In this document: positions 16,077-25,559 of the stretch, one piece after another | Layout: each line of letters begins with the position of its first letter | Position numbering within the stretch: the stretch's first letter is position 1 | Translations under genes and position numbers: made by a program | The notes under the pieces: model-generated | The model's database searches: none | What the model was told of the DNA's origin: nothing | What the model saw: the letters and a program-made list of their open reading frames with translations, nothing else | From: Rhodobacter sp. | GTDB taxonomy: Bacteria > Pseudomonadota > Alphaproteobacteria > Rhodobacterales > Rhodobacteraceae | DNA: 64,000 nucleotides | Reading direction: 5' to 3' | NCBI GenBank assembly: GCA_027484145.1 | Contig: JAIXUH010000025.1 | Span: 1 to 64,000, forward strand

Positions 16077-17081
16077 GTGAACTGGGCGTTCGTCGGGGCA
16101 AGCACGATTGCCGGTCAATACTTGGTCGGTGCAGTGCGCGCGCAAGCGGGCAGCAACGTTGTTTGGATCGTCAGCGGATCCGCCAATCGCGCGGCTTCCT
16201 TCGCGAAGGATCACAATATCGCCCAGTCTGGCACCGATTTGGCGGCAGCCTTGAGCGACCCTGCCATTGATGCGGTCTACATCTCGTCCACCAACGAAAA
16301 GCACCACGCGCAGGCCCTTGCGGCGATTGCGGCAGGCAAACATGTCTTGTGCGAAAAGCCTTTGGCGACCCGCGTCGCAGATGCTACCGATATGGTGCAA
16401 GCCGCTGAAAAGGCGGGCCTTGTCTTTGCGACCAATCACCATTTGCGCAGCGCGGGCAGCCTGCGCGCCATTCGTGATCTGCTAGACTCGGGCAAGGTTG
16501 GCCGGGTGCTGTCCTTGCGGGTGCTTCACGCCGTTGAACTGCCGGTCCACCTGCGCGGCTGGCGGCTGGACAATCCGAGCGCCGGTGGCGGGGTGATTGC
16601 GGACCTGACGGTTCACAACGCCGATTGCGTCCGCTTCCTGCTGGGCGAAGACCCGATTTCGGTTGTCGCACATATGGATACCACAGGCTTGGGCCAGGGC
16701 GTCGAAGACAGCGCCATGTCGGTGTGGGCGATGCCATCGGGTGCGATGGTGTTCAGCCACGAAAGCTTTACCCACCCCTTTGCCGCATCGGGGATCGAGG
16801 TGCATGGCACCAAAGGGTCCATTCTGGCGCGGGGCGTGCTGTCGCAAGAACCGGGCGGCGAGATTGATCTGATCACCGACCATGGCATCACCTGCGTCGA
16901 ATACGACCGCGCCGGGCTTTACGAAACTGTCGTGCGGGACTTTGCCGCAGCCGTGGCAGGCAGTGGCACGGCTGCGGCCTCGGGGCGCGACGGGGTGAAA
17001 TCGCTGCAAATCGCTGAAGCGGTCCGAGCGGCGGCCCTTTCGGGCCAGCGCCAGACCGTGAATTATGGAGAAGCCGCATGA
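16077..17081 (+). CDS. Gfo/Idh/MocA-family NAD(P)-dependent dehydrogenase
   Basis: A 334-residue oxidoreductase. The N-terminal Rossmann half starts at the first residues (WAFVGASTIAGQYLV), with AVYISSTNEKHHAQALAAI and the family signature CEKPLA near residue 96. The C-terminal half begins around residue 125 (RSAGSLRAIRDLLDSGKVG, then GGGVIADLTVHNADCVRFLL, which holds an expected Asp-x3-His). Such enzymes oxidise or reduce a ring or chain hydroxyl of sugars and inositols. GTG start with GGGGGAGGA upstream. First gene of the regulon; overlaps the next gene (ATGA). Confidence 0.85.
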   Translation: MNWAFVGASTIAGQYLVGAVRAQAGSNVVWIVSGSANRAASFAKDHNIAQSGTDLAAALSDPAIDAVYISSTNEKHHAQALAAIAAGKHVLCEKPLATRVADATDMVQAAEKAGLVFATNHHLRSAGSLRAIRDLLDSGKVGRVLSLRVLHAVELPVHLRGWRLDNPSAGGGVIADLTVHNADCVRFLLGEDPISVVAHMDTTGLGQGVEDSAMSVWAMPSGAMVFSHESFTHPFAASGIEVHGTKGSILARGVLSQEPGGEIDLITDHGITCVEYDRAGLYETVVRDFAAAVAGSGTAAASGRDGVKSLQIAEAVRAAALSGQRQTVNYGEAA

Positions 17082-18649
17082 GCAAGTTGACCAGCGCCGC
17101 CGATGCCGTCGCCCGCATTCCTGATGGGGCAGTCGTCACGGTGTCGTCGTCCTCTGCCTTGGGCTGCCCGGACCTTGTTCTGCAAGCCATCGGAGAGCGC
17201 TTTGATGCAACGGGCCATCCGCGCGGATTGACCACCATTCACCCGATCGCGGCAGGCGACATGTATGGCGTCAAGGGGGTTGATCACATCGCCAAAGACG
17301 GGCTTTTGTCGCGGATTCTGGGCGGCTCTTATCCGTCTGGTCCGTCTTCCAAACCGATGCCGGAAATCTGGAAGATGGTGGTCGAGAACAGGGTCGCGGC
17401 CTATAATGTGCCCTCGGGCATCCTGTTTGACATGAACCGCGATGCGGCGGCAAACCGCCCCGGCGTTCTGACCAAAGTGGGGATGGAGACTTTCGTGGAT
17501 CCGATCCGCGAAGGCTGTGCGATGAACGACGCAGGCGCGGCTCTGCCGATCGTGTCGCGGGTCGAATTCGGCGGTGAAATCTGGCTGCATTTCCCCAACA
17601 TCATCCCGAATGTGGCCATCATCCGCGCAACCACCGCGGACGAACACGGCAATCTGACCTATGAACACGAAGGCGCCTATCTGGGCGGGTTGGAGCAGGC
17701 GATCTGCGTGCGCAATCACGGCGGCTTGGTAATTGCGCAGGTTTCGCGCATGACCAAGCGCGGGTCTTTGCGGCCCCATGACGTACGGGTTCCGGGGCAT
17801 CTGGTTGATCTGGTGGTTGTGGACGCCGATCAAAAACAGACTTGCGAGACCCATTACGATCCAGCCATCTCGGGCCAGATCATGCGGCCTTGGGACAGCT
17901 TTACGTTGGCCGAACATGGCGTCGAAAAGATCATCGCGCGGCGCGCGGCGATGGAATTGCGTCCCGGCATGACCGCCAATCTGGGATTTGGCATCAGCGC
18001 CATCGTGCCGCGCATCCTGCTGGAGGAAGGTCACCCCGAGGCGGTGACTTGGGCCATCGAGCAAGGCGCTGTCGGTGGAATGCCGCTGACCGGATTTGCA
18101 TTTGGCTGCGCGTCAAATGCCGACGCCTTCGTGCCCTCACCTCAGCAATTCATCTATTTCCAAGGCGGCGGATTCGATTTGTCGTTCCTGTCCTTCATGG
18201 AAGTGGACCGCGACGGCAACGTAAACGTCTCAAAACTGGCGAAAAAACCATATCTGACAGCGGGTTGCGGTGGTTTTGTAGATATCACCTCGGGCGCGAA
18301 GAAGATCGTGTTCTCAGGGTGGTTCGAGGCAGGAGCACAGATTGACCTGACACCGGACGGCATCAAGGTCACCACCCCCGGCAAGTTCACCAAGATGGTC
18401 GAGGCGGTCGAGCACGTCACCTTCTCGGGCAAGCGCGCGCGCCAGTTGGGCCAAGAGGTGCTTTACATCACCGAGCGCTGCGTGATGCGCCTGACCGAGG
18501 CCGGTCTTGTTGCCACCGAGATTATGCCCGGTATCGACACCGCGCGCGATATCGTCGCGGCCTCTGGCGGGCGGGTGCAGATTGCGGCGGACGCGATCAC
18601 CCTACCGCTGTCGCTTCTGGCCGACGCGCCGATGGGGTGGGGCAAATGA
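17078..18649 (+). CDS. Acyl-CoA:acetate / 3-ketoacid CoA-transferase (family I, fused alpha-beta)
   Basis: A 523-residue protein with both CoA-transferase subunits in one chain. The alpha part (about 1-270) has ATTADEHGNLTYEHEGA; the beta part has MTANLGFGISAIVPRIL and AIEQGAVGGMP, where the Glu is the expected catalytic residue that forms the glutamyl-CoA thioester, then GGGFDLSFLSFMEVDRDGN. It would move CoA between a short organic acid and acetyl- or succinyl-CoA. It overlaps both neighbours by 4 bp. A CoA-transferase in a sugar-like operon is unusual and suggests an acid product or side chain. Confidence 0.88.
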   Translation: MSKLTSAADAVARIPDGAVVTVSSSSALGCPDLVLQAIGERFDATGHPRGLTTIHPIAAGDMYGVKGVDHIAKDGLLSRILGGSYPSGPSSKPMPEIWKMVVENRVAAYNVPSGILFDMNRDAAANRPGVLTKVGMETFVDPIREGCAMNDAGAALPIVSRVEFGGEIWLHFPNIIPNVAIIRATTADEHGNLTYEHEGAYLGGLEQAICVRNHGGLVIAQVSRMTKRGSLRPHDVRVPGHLVDLVVVDADQKQTCETHYDPAISGQIMRPWDSFTLAEHGVEKIIARRAAMELRPGMTANLGFGISAIVPRILLEEGHPEAVTWAIEQGAVGGMPLTGFAFGCASNADAFVPSPQQFIYFQGGGFDLSFLSFMEVDRDGNVNVSKLAKKPYLTAGCGGFVDITSGAKKIVFSGWFEAGAQIDLTPDGIKVTTPGKFTKMVEAVEHVTFSGKRARQLGQEVLYITERCVMRLTEAGLVATEIMPGIDTARDIVAASGGRVQIAADAITLPLSLLADAPMGWGK

Positions 18650-19413
18650 GCGCCGTTCATTTCACCCGTCTCGGCAAGATTGCCGAGCTATGCCTCGATA
18701 ACCCGGCCAAGATGAACGCCTTGACGGTGGAGATGCTGGGCCAACTCGCAGCACATCTCGAGGTGATCGATCACGACTCAAGCATTTCCGCCGTGATGCT
18801 GACCGCCACAGGCGAGCGTGCCTTTTGCACCGGGGCCGATATCAACGGTTGGGGCAATCTGAGCCCGGCCGAATTTGCCCGGCATTGGGTGCGCGACGGT
18901 CATCGGATTTTTGACCGGCTGGCACGCTTGGGCAAACCCACGCTGGCGGTTCTGAATGGCCACGCCTTCGGTGGCGGCCTTGAGCTTGCCGCTGCCTGCG
19001 ATCTGCGGGTGATGGCAACCGGCGCCAGTCTTGCCCTCCCTGAGGCTGGTGTCGGGATTGTGCCGGGTTGGTCAGGCACCCAGCGGCTGTTGCGGTTGAT
19101 GCCGGAACCGATGGTCAAGGAAATGGCGCTGTTCGGGAACCGCATCAAGGCCGACCGCGCGCTGGCTTGCGGCTTTGTCGCCGCCATTGGGGATGACCCG
19201 CGCGCATTGGCGATAACCTTGCTCGAGTGCGCGGTCAGCTTGTCGCCCCGCGCAGTCGAAATCTCCAAATCCATGATCCACGCCGCCAATGGAGAGGATC
19301 GCGCGGCCATGGTCGAGGCGCTTGGAAGTGCCGCCATTGCCGCCTCCGCTGACCGGGATGAAGGCGTGGCCGCATTCCGCGAAAAGCGCAAACCAGACTT
19401 TTCGGGAAAGTGA
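18646..19413 (+). CDS. Enoyl-CoA hydratase / crotonase-family protein
   Basis: A 255-residue crotonase. The oxyanion-hole segment is RAFCTGADINGWG near residue 60 and the second is GHAFGGGLELAAACD. Both catalytic Glu of hydratases are present, in GGGLE and, 20 residues later, in ALPEAGVGIVPGWSGTQ. It is therefore competent for syn-addition of water to an enoyl-CoA, or for a lyase variant. Start at ATG 18646, overlapping the CoA-transferase stop; an in-frame start three codons upstream is less likely. Probably acts on the CoA ester made by the preceding gene's product. Confidence 0.88.
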   Translation: MSAVHFTRLGKIAELCLDNPAKMNALTVEMLGQLAAHLEVIDHDSSISAVMLTATGERAFCTGADINGWGNLSPAEFARHWVRDGHRIFDRLARLGKPTLAVLNGHAFGGGLELAAACDLRVMATGASLALPEAGVGIVPGWSGTQRLLRLMPEPMVKEMALFGNRIKADRALACGFVAAIGDDPRALAITLLECAVSLSPRAVEISKSMIHAANGEDRAAMVEALGSAAIAASADRDEGVAAFREKRKPDFSGK

Positions 19414-19415
19414 CC

Positions 19416-20942
19416 ATGAAAGACCTGCATATCATTTCGGAACAGACCATCGCGCTGCCGAACACCCCCTATCAGGCGCGCCATTTCATCAATGGCGTGG
19501 CGCAAGACAGCGCCGATGGCCGCAAGTCTGACCGCATTTCGCCATCGCATGGCGTGGTGGTCAGCCAAGCCGCATTGGGTTCGCAAGTGGAAACCGAGGC
19601 CGCCATCAAGGCCGCTCGCGCGGCCTTTGAGGATGGACGTTGGAGTCGCTTGTCAGGCAAGGCCCGCGGCGCCGTGCTGAACAAAGTGGCTGACCTGATC
19701 GAGGCGAATGTCGAAAGGCTGGCGCTGATCGAGACGCTGGAAAGCGGCAAACCGATTTCGCAGGCGCGCGGCGAATGTGGTGGGGCTGCAGACCTGTGGC
19801 GCTATGCGGCCTCATTGGCGCGCACCAGCCATGGTGACAGCCACAACACGCTGGGCAGCGACATTCTGGCGGTTGTTCTGAAGGAACCGATCGGTGTGGT
19901 GTCGATCATCACGCCCTGGAACTTCCCCTTCTGGATCTTGTCGCAAAAGCTGCCCTTCGCCTTGGCCGCCGGCTGCACCTGCGTGGTCAAACCGTCTGAA
20001 ATGACGCCATCCACCACCGCGATGTTGGCCGAAATGCTGGTTGAAGCGGGGCTTCCGGCCGGCGTCTGCAACATCGTTCTGGGCTATGGCAACCCGGTAG
20101 GGGCCTTGATGTCCTCGCATCCCGAAGTGGACATGGTGACTTTTACTGGCTCCACCGCAGTAGGCAAGATGATTACCAAGACCGCTGGCGACACCCTGAA
20201 GAAGGTGGCGCTGGAACTGGGGGGCAAGAACCCGCAGGTGATCTTTCCGAACTGCGATCTGGAAGGCGCAGCCGATGCCGTGACCTTTGGCATCTGTTTC
20301 AACGTCGGCCAGTGCTGCAATTCCTCTAGCCGGATCATCGTGCATCAGGACATCGCCGATACCTTCATTGCCCGGGTTGTGGACCTGTCGCGAAAGGTGA
20401 CCTTTGGCAACCCGCTGCACCCCGATACACAAGTCGGCGCGATCGTCACACCCGAACATGCTGCAAAGATTGACGCCCATGTTCGCGCTGCCGTAGCCGC
20501 TGGGGCCGAGGTCTGCATTGGTGGTGCCGCAATGACTGTGCCCGGCGTGGGCACGCAGTTCTACCAGCCCACGGTCATCCGCAACGTCACCCCCGACATG
20601 GCGATTGCCCGCGAAGAGGTGTTCGGCCCGGTTCTGGCGGTGCTGACCTTTCGCACGCTGGAAGAGGCCATCCAGCTTACCAACGACGCCGCCTATGGCC
20701 TGTCGGCAGGCATCTGGTGCGACGACATCCACACATGTCTTGAGTTCAGCCGCCGCGCGCAGGCGGGCACGGTCTGGACCAATACCTGGATGGACGGATT
20801 CCCTGAAGTTGCCTTTGGCGGGGTCAAGCAATCCGGGCAGGGCCGCGAGATCGGCAGCTACGGCTTTGACGAATTCCTTGAGGTGAAATCGCTGGTCATG
20901 CGGATCGGCCGCACACGCGCGCCTTGGGTGAAAAAGGCCTGA
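19416..20942 (+). CDS. NAD(P)-dependent aldehyde dehydrogenase
   Basis: A 508-residue ALDH. It has TPWNFPFWILSQK and VKPSEMTPSTT in the coenzyme domain, FTGSTAVGKMI, the active-site Glu in LELGGKNP near residue 267, and the catalytic Cys in NVGQCCNSSSR near residue 300. The C-terminal EEVFGPVLAV and GGVKQSGQGREIG are standard. It oxidises an aldehyde to the acid. A GTG at 19410 overlapping the hydratase stop is an alternative start. A 12-bp palindrome (TCCCCGCGGGGA, 20944-20955) follows the stop. Confidence 0.92.
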   Translation: MKDLHIISEQTIALPNTPYQARHFINGVAQDSADGRKSDRISPSHGVVVSQAALGSQVETEAAIKAARAAFEDGRWSRLSGKARGAVLNKVADLIEANVERLALIETLESGKPISQARGECGGAADLWRYAASLARTSHGDSHNTLGSDILAVVLKEPIGVVSIITPWNFPFWILSQKLPFALAAGCTCVVKPSEMTPSTTAMLAEMLVEAGLPAGVCNIVLGYGNPVGALMSSHPEVDMVTFTGSTAVGKMITKTAGDTLKKVALELGGKNPQVIFPNCDLEGAADAVTFGICFNVGQCCNSSSRIIVHQDIADTFIARVVDLSRKVTFGNPLHPDTQVGAIVTPEHAAKIDAHVRAAVAAGAEVCIGGAAMTVPGVGTQFYQPTVIRNVTPDMAIAREEVFGPVLAVLTFRTLEEAIQLTNDAAYGLSAGIWCDDIHTCLEFSRRAQAGTVWTNTWMDGFPEVAFGGVKQSGQGREIGSYGFDEFLEVKSLVMRIGRTRAPWVKKA

Positions 20943-20989
20943 ATCCCCGCGGGGAAAGGGTGAAATGGACGCAACTGGAGGAGACCTAA

Positions 20990-22243
20990 ATGCGTGGCTA
21001 TTTTGGAAAGAAGATGACGTTTGTCGCTGCCCTGCTGGCAACCACCAGCATGGCCGTGGCCGAAGATGTGGAAGTGCTGCACTGGTGGACCTCGGGCGGA
21101 GAAGCAGCCGCGCTGAACGTCCTGAAAGACGATCTGGCCGCCAAGACCATTGGCTGGATCGATATGCCCGTGGCCGGTGGCGGCGGTGAGGCTGCCATGA
21201 CCACCCTGCGCGCCCGCGTCACCGCTGGCGATGCACCGACCGCTGTTCAGATGCTGGGTTTTGATATTCTGGACTGGGCTGCCGAAGGTAAGCTTGCAAA
21301 CCTCAACACCGTCGCTGCCGAAGAAGGCTGGGACGCAGTCGTTCCCGCCGCCTTGCAGGCTTTTGCGAAGGTCGACGGCAATTGGGTTTCCGCACCGGTG
21401 AACGTGCATTCGACCAACTGGGTCTGGGCGAACAAGTCGGTTCTGGTTGGCCTTGGCATAGCCCAGCCGAACAGCTGGGAAGAGTTCGTGGCGGCCATGC
21501 AGAAGGTCAAGGACAGCGGCAAGACGGCCCTCGCCCATGGCGGCCAGGCCTGGCAGGAAGCCACCATGTTCGATGGCATCGTGCTGTCGGTCGGCGGCGT
21601 CGAGTTCTACAAGAAAGCGTTCATCGACCTTGACCCGGAGGCCTTGGGATCCGAGCAGATGGTTGAAGTGTTCAACCGGATGGCCACGCTGCGCAGCTTT
21701 GTGGATGACAACTTCTCGGGGCGCGACTGGAACCTGGCCTCGGCCATGGTCATCAACAATGAAGCCGCCTTCCAGATCATGGGCGACTGGGCCAAGGGCG
21801 AGTTCCTGAAAGCTGGCAAGGTTCCGGGCACCGATTTCCTGTGCTTCCGCGTCCCGGGCAGCCAAGGCATGGTGGCCTTCAACTCGGACCAGTTCGCGAT
21901 GTTCGGGCAGACAGAAGAAGGTGCTCAGGCCGCTCAGGGCGAAATGGCCCGCGCGATTATGGCACCATCCTTCCAGTCGGCGTTCAACGTGGTGAAAGGT
22001 TCGGTTCCGGCACGGACGGACGTGCCGAATGATGCGTTTGACGATTGCGGCAAGCAAGGTATGGCCGAACTGGCAGAAGCTTCGGCCAATGGCACGCTGG
22101 TGGGGTCCATCGCTCATGGTCACGCCAACAAGGCCGCAGTAAAGAACGCGATCTATGACGTGGTGACCGCGCACTTCAACGGCGAATATGACGCCGCAAC
22201 CGCTGCAGCCAATCTGGTCAGCGCTGTCGAAGCGGCGCAGTAA
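20990..22243 (+). CDS. Sugar ABC importer binding protein, copy 1 (family 1)
   Basis: A 417-residue periplasmic binding protein with a signal peptide (about residues 1-24, ending SMAVAED) and a good ribosome binding site (GGAGACC). The mature part ([68 protein letters not shown]) is the glucose/mannose-type group of family-1 binding proteins. It is clearly paralogous to the protein at 24247, with which it shares the last three motifs almost exactly. Followed by a strong hairpin at 22256 that should lift its expression relative to the permeases. Confidence 0.9.
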   Translation: MRGYFGKKMTFVAALLATTSMAVAEDVEVLHWWTSGGEAAALNVLKDDLAAKTIGWIDMPVAGGGGEAAMTTLRARVTAGDAPTAVQMLGFDILDWAAEGKLANLNTVAAEEGWDAVVPAALQAFAKVDGNWVSAPVNVHSTNWVWANKSVLVGLGIAQPNSWEEFVAAMQKVKDSGKTALAHGGQAWQEATMFDGIVLSVGGVEFYKKAFIDLDPEALGSEQMVEVFNRMATLRSFVDDNFSGRDWNLASAMVINNEAAFQIMGDWAKGEFLKAGKVPGTDFLCFRVPGSQGMVAFNSDQFAMFGQTEEGAQAAQGEMARAIMAPSFQSAFNVVKGSVPARTDVPNDAFDDCGKQGMAELAEASANGTLVGSIAHGHANKAAVKNAIYDVVTAHFNGEYDAATAAANLVSAVEAAQ

Positions 22244-22255
22244 CACCTGCTTTGG

Positions 22256-22281
22256 AAAGGGGGGGGAGTAAGCCCCCCTTT
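22256..22281 (+). terminator. Intra-operon hairpin after binding-protein gene
   Basis: AAAGGGGGG pairs with CCCCCCTTT across a short AGTAA loop, with no long T-run after it. It lies 12 bp after the binding-protein stop and 90 bp before the permease start. Hairpins here in sugar ABC operons partly terminate or protect mRNA so the binding protein is made in excess. Confidence 0.6.
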
Positions 22282-22370
22282 CCCACCGCTTCAGGCCGCC
22301 ATTTCGGCGCGCGACCCTTGCAATACCCAAAAATGCCAGCCGCAGGCGGTAGCGCGGCGAAGGAGGAGTC

Positions 22371-23267
22371 ATGGCTCATAGCGCGCCCAGTGTGGATTTC
22401 CGCACACGCTTGCAGGAGTGGATACCCAAACTGGTTCTGTCGCCGTCCTTGGCTGCCATGCTGATCTTTGTCTATGGGTTCATCGCCTTCACGATCTACC
22501 TCAGCTTCACTGATTCAAAGATGCTGCCCAGCTATGACTGGGTCGGGTTCGAGAATTTCGCCAAACTGTGGAACCTGTCGGCATGGTGGGTTGCAGTCGT
22601 CAACCTGATGATCTTTGCCTCACTTTACATCATCATTTGCACTGTGATCGGCCTGACGCTGGCCATTCTGCTGGATCAGAAAATCCGCGGCGAAGGCGTG
22701 TTGCGCCCGATCTACCTTTACCCGATGGCCCTTTCGTTCATCGTCACAGGAACCGCGTGGAAGTGGATCATGGACCCTGGAATTGGCATCGAAAACTCGA
22801 TGCATCTCTGGGGCTGGACCAGCTTTCAGTTCAACTGGATCAAGGATCGCGACATGGCGATCTATACCGTGGTGATTGCCGCCGTCTGGCAGACCTCGGG
22901 CTTTGTGATGGCGATGTTTCTGGCGGGCTTGCGTGGTATCGACAACGAGATTCTGAAGGCCGCCCAGATTGATGGCGCGTCCAACTTCAGCCTTTATCGC
23001 CGCATCGTCATTCCGTTGCTGCGTCCGGCGTTTCTGTCGGCCTTCGTCATTCTCGCACATCTGGCGGTCAAATCCTATGACCTGATCATAGCGCTGACCG
23101 GCGGCGGGCCGGGGCGGGCGACTGAACTGCCTGCGACCTTCATGTATTCCTACACATTCACCCGCAATTCGATGGGCATCGGGGCTGCCAGTGCGGTCAT
23201 CATGCTGATGACCATTGCCGCGATCATGACCCCCTACCTCTATGCCGAACTGAAGGAGAAGTCGTGA
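22371..23267 (+). CDS. Sugar ABC importer permease 1 (MalF-like)
   Basis: A 298-residue inner-membrane protein with six predicted membrane segments; the first follows a short N-terminal arm (LVLSPSLAAMLIFVYGFIAF). The EAA loop is EILKAAQIDGASNFSLYRRI near residue 205, followed by IVIPLLRPA. This is the first of a permease pair typical of carbohydrate importers. Its stop overlaps the next start (TGATG). Confidence 0.9.
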   Translation: MAHSAPSVDFRTRLQEWIPKLVLSPSLAAMLIFVYGFIAFTIYLSFTDSKMLPSYDWVGFENFAKLWNLSAWWVAVVNLMIFASLYIIICTVIGLTLAILLDQKIRGEGVLRPIYLYPMALSFIVTGTAWKWIMDPGIGIENSMHLWGWTSFQFNWIKDRDMAIYTVVIAAVWQTSGFVMAMFLAGLRGIDNEILKAAQIDGASNFSLYRRIVIPLLRPAFLSAFVILAHLAVKSYDLIIALTGGGPGRATELPATFMYSYTFTRNSMGIGAASAVIMLMTIAAIMTPYLYAELKEKS

Positions 23268-24145
23268 TGGCCGCGGTTGAACAAGATACCGCCGTCCGCA
23301 CCGGAGGCCTGACCCGTATCTTTATCTACGGCATCCTGCTGATCTTCATGCTGTTCTACATGATGCCGCTGTTCGTCATGGTGGCCAATTCGCTGAAGCC
23401 CCTGCCCGAAATCACGGGTGGCAACATGATGGCACTGCCGCAGGTCTGGACGCTGGAACCCTGGCGGCAGGCATGGTCGGCTGCCCAGATCGGAGTGGAG
23501 CCGACAGGTCTGAAACCCTACTTCCTGAACTCGATCCTGATGGTGGTGCCTGCCGTTCTGATCTCGACCATCCTTGGCGCGCTGAACGGCTATGTGCTGA
23601 CCAAGTGGAGCTTTCGTGGCGACAAGATCATCTTCGGGCTCTTGCTGTTCTCCTGCTTCATCCCGTTTCAGATCGTGCTGATCCCAATGGCAACCGTGCT
23701 GGGCAAGATCGGCCTGGCAGGATCGATCCCCGGGCTGGTGCTGGTGCATGTGGTCTATGGCATCGGCTTTTCGACGCTGTATTTCCGCAATTACTATTCT
23801 TCTTTCCCGACCGAGTTGGTGCGGGCGGCGATGATCGACGGCGCGGGGTTCTTCCGGATTTTCTGGCGTATCATGCTGCCGGTATCGGGGCCGATCATCG
23901 TCGTCACCGTGATCTGGCAGTTCACCAACATCTGGAACGACTTCCTGTTCGGCGCGTCCTTTGGCGGACAAAGCCAGCCGATGACAGTGGCCCTGAACAA
24001 CCTCGTGCAATCCTCGACGGGGGTGAAGGAATACAACGTCCATTTTGCAGGCGCGATCCTGGCCGCGCTGCCGACACTGATCGTCTACATCGTCGCGGGG
24101 CGCTTCTTCGTGCGCGGCCTGATGGCGGGATCGGTGAAAGGTTAG
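23267..24145 (+). CDS. Sugar ABC importer permease 2 (MalG-like)
   Basis: A 292-residue inner-membrane protein with six membrane segments, the first at about residues 18-38 (IFIYGILLIFMLFYMMPLFV). The EAA loop reads ELVRAAMIDGAGFFRIFWRI near residue 185. Pairs with the preceding permease. ATG at 23267 overlaps the upstream stop by one base; a GTG one codon earlier is possible. A clean 9-bp hairpin follows its stop. Confidence 0.9.
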   Translation: MAAVEQDTAVRTGGLTRIFIYGILLIFMLFYMMPLFVMVANSLKPLPEITGGNMMALPQVWTLEPWRQAWSAAQIGVEPTGLKPYFLNSILMVVPAVLISTILGALNGYVLTKWSFRGDKIIFGLLLFSCFIPFQIVLIPMATVLGKIGLAGSIPGLVLVHVVYGIGFSTLYFRNYYSSFPTELVRAAMIDGAGFFRIFWRIMLPVSGPIIVVTVIWQFTNIWNDFLFGASFGGQSQPMTVALNNLVQSSTGVKEYNVHFAGAILAALPTLIVYIVAGRFFVRGLMAGSVKG

Positions 24146-24152
24146 GTCAGGA

Positions 24153-24184
24153 GACCGCCGGATGGCTGCAACCACCCGGCGGTC
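24153..24184 (+). terminator. Hairpin between permease 2 and second binding protein
   Basis: GACCGCCGG (24153-24161) and CCGGCGGTC (24176-24184) form a perfect 9-bp stem with a 14-nt loop. There is no T-run. It may act as an mRNA processing or stability element setting expression of the second binding protein, as the hairpin after the first one likely does. Confidence 0.5.
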
Positions 24185-24246
24185 AAGTTCAACCCATGCC
24201 CAGCCTTGCAACGGAATACGGGCGAACATCAGGAAGGAATACGAAA

Positions 24247-25491
24247 ATGAGGTATCTTTCAATAACCACTTTGCTGTTGGCGACCGCAAGCCCCGTATTG
24301 GCGGAACCCTCTGTCGAAGTGATGCACTTCTGGACCTCGGGCGGAGAGGCGGCCGCCTTGGGCGCTGTCCGCGACAAGGTGGTCGCGGATGGCGTGGCTT
24401 GGGTCGATGCTCCTGTGGCGGGTGGCGGGGGCGATGCTGCCAAGACCGCGCTGCAAACCCGGATTGCCAGCGGCAACCCGCCAGCGGCCATGTTGATGCT
24501 GGGGCAGAACATCATCGACTGGGCGAATGAAGGGCTGCTTGGCAACGTCGACACCCTCGCCGCCGCGCAAGGCTGGGATGCGGCCCTTCCGCAAGCCGTG
24601 AAGGACTTTACCAAGATCGACGGGCACTATGTTTCGGTGCCCACGAACGTTCACCGCACCGACATGATCTGGGCCAGCAAGGCCGCCTTTGACAAGATCG
24701 GTGCAGCCTATCCGACCACATGGGAAGAGTTGAACGCACTGGCGCCCAAGTTCATCGAGGCCGGGATCATCCCCCTCGCTCATGGCGGTCAGGCGTGGCA
24801 GGAAGCCTATATGTTCGAGGCTGTCGCGGCAGGTGTGGGCGGCGCCGATTTCTATCGCAAGGCCTTGATCGAGCTGGACGACGCCACGCTACGCGGCCCA
24901 GACATGGTGGCGGTCTTTGACCAGATGGCGGCCCTGCGCGGTATGGTGGATGAGAACTTTTCGGGCCGCGACTGGAACCTGGCTTCGGCCATGGTGATCA
25001 AGGGCGAAGCCGCCATGCAGATCATGGGCGATTGGGCCAAGGGTGAGTTTATCAATGCGGGCAAACTGGCGGGCGCGGATTACGCTTGCATCCCGGTGCC
25101 CAAGGCCAAGGGCGACAGCTTTGTCTACCTTGTGAACTCGCTCTCCTTGTTCACGCAAACCGACCCTGACCTGATTGCCGCCCAAGAAGTGCTGGCTTCG
25201 GCCATCATGGACCCCGCGGTTCAAGTGGCGTTCAACCAGGCCAAGGGCGCAATCCCTGCCCGCACGGATATCGATGTGTCGATCATGGATGCCTGCGCGC
25301 AGGAAACCTCGGCGGCTTTGGGCAGCAATGATGCTGGTGGCACCGCCGTTCCGACCTTTGCAGGAACCCATGCGGCCAATGCGGCCGTTGTCGGGGCCGC
25401 AACCGATGCCATCACCGCCTTCTTCAATTCGGAAATGACAGCGGCCGAGGGGGCCACCTCCCTCGCCGATGCCATCGCGGCGGCCAGATAA
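24247..25491 (+). CDS. Sugar ABC importer binding protein, copy 2 (paralogue)
   Basis: A 414-residue binding protein with a signal peptide (MRYLSITTLLLATASPVLAE). The body ([69 protein letters not shown]) is paralogous to the protein at 20990. The two flank the one permease pair. Start set at 24247 before the signal peptide, with GGAAT upstream; the frame is open further left only because it runs antisense-free through the permease gene. Two receptors for one channel could widen the substrate range or affinity. Confidence 0.9.
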   Translation: MRYLSITTLLLATASPVLAEPSVEVMHFWTSGGEAAALGAVRDKVVADGVAWVDAPVAGGGGDAAKTALQTRIASGNPPAAMLMLGQNIIDWANEGLLGNVDTLAAAQGWDAALPQAVKDFTKIDGHYVSVPTNVHRTDMIWASKAAFDKIGAAYPTTWEELNALAPKFIEAGIIPLAHGGQAWQEAYMFEAVAAGVGGADFYRKALIELDDATLRGPDMVAVFDQMAALRGMVDENFSGRDWNLASAMVIKGEAAMQIMGDWAKGEFINAGKLAGADYACIPVPKAKGDSFVYLVNSLSLFTQTDPDLIAAQEVLASAIMDPAVQVAFNQAKGAIPARTDIDVSIMDACAQETSAALGSNDAGGTAVPTFAGTHAANAAVVGAATDAITAFFNSEMTAAEGATSLADAIAAAR

Positions 25492-25559
25492 TCCAACCGG
25501 TCGCGCGCAGGCCAGTTTTCGCGCGGCCACTTTCAGACCCTGATCACCGGAGCATCACC

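Noticed and set aside
19812-22372. Two long minus-strand frames opposite the aldehyde dehydrogenase and binding-protein genes
   Set aside because: Antisense shadows; no motif, and both sense genes carry complete family signatures.
24153-24184. Rho-independent terminator ending the transporter operon
   Set aside because: Perfect stem but no T-run, and the second binding protein, ATPase and oxidoreductases follow in the same orientation; better read as an intra-operon hairpin.
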